Origin: Candidatus Anderseniibacteriota bacterium
Lineage (GTDB): Bacteria > Patescibacteria > Andersenbacteria > UBA10190
DNA length: 64,000 nt
Direction of reading: 5' to 3'
Assembly (NCBI GenBank): GCA_021414205.1
Contig: JAIOOW010000003.1
Span: 371,834 to 435,833 of the forward strand
The notes beneath the pieces are model-generated. The model was not told where the DNA came from and did not search any database. It was given only the letters and a program-made list of their open reading frames with translations. The translations under genes were made by a program, and so were the position numbers. Positions 62,090 through 64,000 of the stretch are shown piece after piece. Every line of letters begins with the position of its first letter. Within the stretch, counting starts at the first letter, position 1.

Positions 62090-64000
62090 TTGTTTAACAG
62101 TATTTTTATTAAAAAAAGTATTAAAAAACAAACGATAGTCCAAGCGCTTGTTTCTGCGTTTCTTTTCGCAGTTCTCATAACCAGTTCGCTCACCGCGCAT
62201 GCCGCAACAGGACTTAATAAGCAAGTCAATTTTCAGGGAAAGGTCGTTAACTCTGATGGCACAAATGTTGCGGATGGAAGTTATAGTTTTACGTTCAGCT
62301 TGTATAGCGTCAGCAGCGCAGGTACTGCAATTTGGACCGAAACAAAATCGCTAACCGTTACAGACGGAATCTTTAGAACTGATTTAGGCGATACGACGAG
62401 CCTCCCAGGTTCCGTAGATTTTAATACGGATAATATTTACTTGGGTATTAATTTTAATAGCGATGGTGAGATGTCGCCGCGCGTGCGTCTGGATGCGGTT
62501 CCGCAAGCATTTAATGCTGATGCTGTAGACGGCATAGATGGTGCGTCGTTATTGCGGTCTGATACTTCGGATTCGTTTACTTCAGGAACGCTTACGTTTA
62601 ACGATTCTACTGTTCTTGCGTTAGGTACGGGAAATGATTTGCAGCTCACTCATAATGGAACGGATTCGAGCATTACGTCTGCGACGGGAAATCTTACGAT
62701 CAATAACACAAACGCAACTGGCGTAACTATTGCTAAATTAGGCACAGGCACATCCGCTACTAGTTTTCAGGTTCAAAATAGCTCAGGAACAGCACTATTT
62801 ACTATCAATGGCGCAGGAACTCTCACGGCAAGTGCATTTACCACAAATGGTGGGTTGTTATATACAAATGCCTCTGGCGTTGTATCTCAAACCGGCGCGG
62901 GAACATCTACTACCGTTCTTCATGGAGGAACTACGCCCACCTATGGCGCTATTGTTTTATCTACCGACACCTCTGGAACACTTCCTGTTGCCAACGGCGG
63001 CACGGGGCAGACAACGTACACAGACGGCCAAATTCTCATAGGAAATTCTTCTGGAAATACGCTCACAAAAGCAACGATTACAGGAACGGCGAATCAGGTT
63101 GTTGTAACAAACGGTACTGGAACGATTACGCTTTCTACGCCGCAGGATATCGCGACAACCAGCAGCCCAACTTTCACGGGGGAGACACTACAGAATAACG
63201 TCAATGGTGACTCAACTCAGTTGCTGATTGATAATGCGAATGCGCTAGGTGGGAGTGGATTGCGAATCAACCGCACGAGCAACGTTCGGGCGTCTCAGAT
63301 TCAGCTCTCTACAGGTGGAGCAACTGATTGGTATGTAGGACAGCTTCGCAGAGGTGGATCAGCGAGCAACACATTCTCGATCGGCCGTGGATCAGATATC
63401 AATACAACTGTTCCACTGATGAACATTGCCACCTCTGGATTAGTGGGCTGGGGTGTGGTGACCCCCACATACAACATGTCCTTTGAGGGGACGGTCGCGA
63501 AAACAATCGGCATCGAGAGAAACACGACAAGCAACACTGCTGGCGTCAGTTGGAATTTATCTGCTGGTGCGGCGACCTCGGGAGCTGCAGACAAAGATGG
63601 CGGCACAGCTGCACTTACGGGTGGGGTTAGTACGGGGACCGGTGTCTCAAGGGTTACATTCAGCGTTTCGCCAGGTGTAGCAGCGAGCACGTCGGATAAC
63701 ACAATCGCGGAAATTGCCAGATTCACGGGTCAAGGCATGAACTTCCTGCATGGGACAACAACCGTTCCAACTGGCGCGACGTACAACCAGGTGCTGGGCG
63801 GCGGGTCAACAACCCCGGTTCTCGGCGCCGCTACTGCTGACCTTGTTTCCCTTGCCGCGGTCGACAAAGCTGCTGGCGATCGTCGTCTCTACATCCAATC
63901 CGAATTAGGGTCTGCTATTTCTTTGGGAAATGACAGATTAAACTTTGCTGCATCTACGGGATTGATTAGTATTGCTGGTACCGATTTATTGTCGATGACT
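62090..64000 (+). CDS. Large secreted tail-fibre-like surface protein, cut by window end
   Basis: The open frame runs from 62090 to the window edge (637 codons shown). No in-frame ATG is present; TTG 62090 gives a basic N-terminus and a good signal peptide (LVSAFLFAVLITSSLTAHA). Next comes a domain VNFQGKVVNSDGTNVADGSY, then RLDAVPQAFNADAVDGIDGA. Tail-fibre phrases follow: LPVANGGTGQTTYTDGQIL, LSTPQDIATTSSPTFTG. Such Gly/Ser/Thr-rich modular proteins occur in phage fibres and as large adhesins in CPR genomes. From about 63180 to 63890 the DNA becomes visibly more GC-rich, suggesting module exchange. No phage genes are nearby, so an adhesin is more likely. Confidence 0.8.
   Translation, partial: MFNSIFIKKSIKKQTIVQALVSAFLFAVLITSSLTAHAATGLNKQVNFQGKVVNSDGTNVADGSYSFTFSLYSVSSAGTAIWTETKSLTVTDGIFRTDLGDTTSLPGSVDFNTDNIYLGINFNSDGEMSPRVRLDAVPQAFNADAVDGIDGASLLRSDTSDSFTSGTLTFNDSTVLALGTGNDLQLTHNGTDSSITSATGNLTINNTNATGVTIAKLGTGTSATSFQVQNSSGTALFTINGAGTLTASAFTTNGGLLYTNASGVVSQTGAGTSTTVLHGGTTPTYGAIVLSTDTSGTLPVANGGTGQTTYTDGQILIGNSSGNTLTKATITGTANQVVVTNGTGTITLSTPQDIATTSSPTFTGETLQNNVNGDSTQLLIDNANALGGSGLRINRTSNVRASQIQLSTGGATDWYVGQLRRGGSASNTFSIGRGSDINTTVPLMNIATSGLVGWGVVTPTYNMSFEGTVAKTIGIERNTTSNTAGVSWNLSAGAATSGAADKDGGTAALTGGVSTGTGVSRVTFSVSPGVAASTSDNTIAEIARFTGQGMNFLHGTTTVPTGATYNQVLGGGSTTPVLGAATADLVSLAAVDKAAGDRRLYIQSELGSAISLGNDRLNFAASTGLISIAGTDLLSMT

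Noticed and set aside
62090..64000. Prophage fragment
   Set aside because: Only fibre-like repeats are present; no terminase, portal, capsid, tail or integrase genes, and the protein has a Sec signal peptide.
1..64000. CRISPR array, tRNA or rRNA genes, insertion sequences
   Set aside because: Scanned by eye; no regularly spaced repeats, cloverleaf sequences, rRNA motifs or transposase ORFs were found.

Overview
The window looks like a chromosomal segment of a Patescibacteria / Candidate Phyla Radiation bacterium, probably of Parcubacteria type. The pointers are compact gene packing with many 1-11 bp overlaps, an AlaRS without its C-terminal domain, a HerA/TraG-like ATPase next to a membrane partner, a sigma-region-4 + HARE-HTH protein, a Mur ligase with a membrane domain, and many envelope glycosyltransferases but no amino-acid or nucleotide biosynthesis. 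TGA acts as a normal stop (for example in frr), which argues against the recoded Gracilibacteria/Absconditabacteria lineages. I see no tRNA, rRNA, CRISPR array, IS element or integrase. Lineage is inferred from content only; no search was run.

Layout. 1-8632: rseP (cut by the window edge), two orphan genes, secD-secF-holB-frr, then a nucleotide house-cleaning operon (MazG-like, NUDT15-like Nudix, CsaA, MTH1-like Nudix, TIM-barrel protein). 8633-9047: no protein gene, but a CIRCE operator and strongly structured RNA. 9048-17227: DUF1508-type protein, secA-raiA, a GT4 enzyme, an orphan, and a GT39-like membrane glycosyltransferase. 17274-21249: infA-rpmJ-rpsM-rpsK-rpsD-rpoA-rplQ-rplM-rpsI. 21350-30342: a baseplate-J-like membrane protein, alaS, a LOG-family protein, the HerA/TraG-like pair and the sigma4-HARE regulator. 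30449-39797: scpA-scpB-dacA-like-mraY-murD-[two orphans]-ftsW-murG-murC, all on the minus strand except one orphan. 39897-40889: two orphans. 40942-55242: glycosyltransferases, membrane MurF-DegT aminotransferase-FemX, a GT2/O-antigen-ligase fusion, NIF3, DUF1761, and a flippase/GT fusion. 55259-64000: SpoIID/LytB protein, two facing clusters resembling Gram-positive WxL/DUF916 surface systems, and a large tail-fibre-like surface protein running off the edge.

The most striking pattern is in gene starts. At least 15 conventional genes have a TAnnnT box ending only 6-9 bases before the start codon and no Shine-Dalgarno, which predicts leaderless mRNAs. Eight unrecognised or weakly recognised genes instead each carry their own TTGACA-like -35 box, 16-17 bp spacer, -10 box, leader of about 45 nt, clear Shine-Dalgarno and usually a private terminator. 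Their -35-to-start distances are 74-88 nt. These 'orphan cassettes' sit directly behind the stop codons of core genes or inside core clusters. One is flanked by a 16-bp direct repeat containing the -35 box, and two neighbours share a homologous promoter and leader. I consider this set the best candidate for an undescribed system.

The genes mostly serve envelope construction: lipid II synthesis and modification (mraY, murDFGC, FemX, DacA-like), septal or elongation wall synthesis (ftsW), export (secA, secDF, rseP), glycan assembly and flipping, and surface display.
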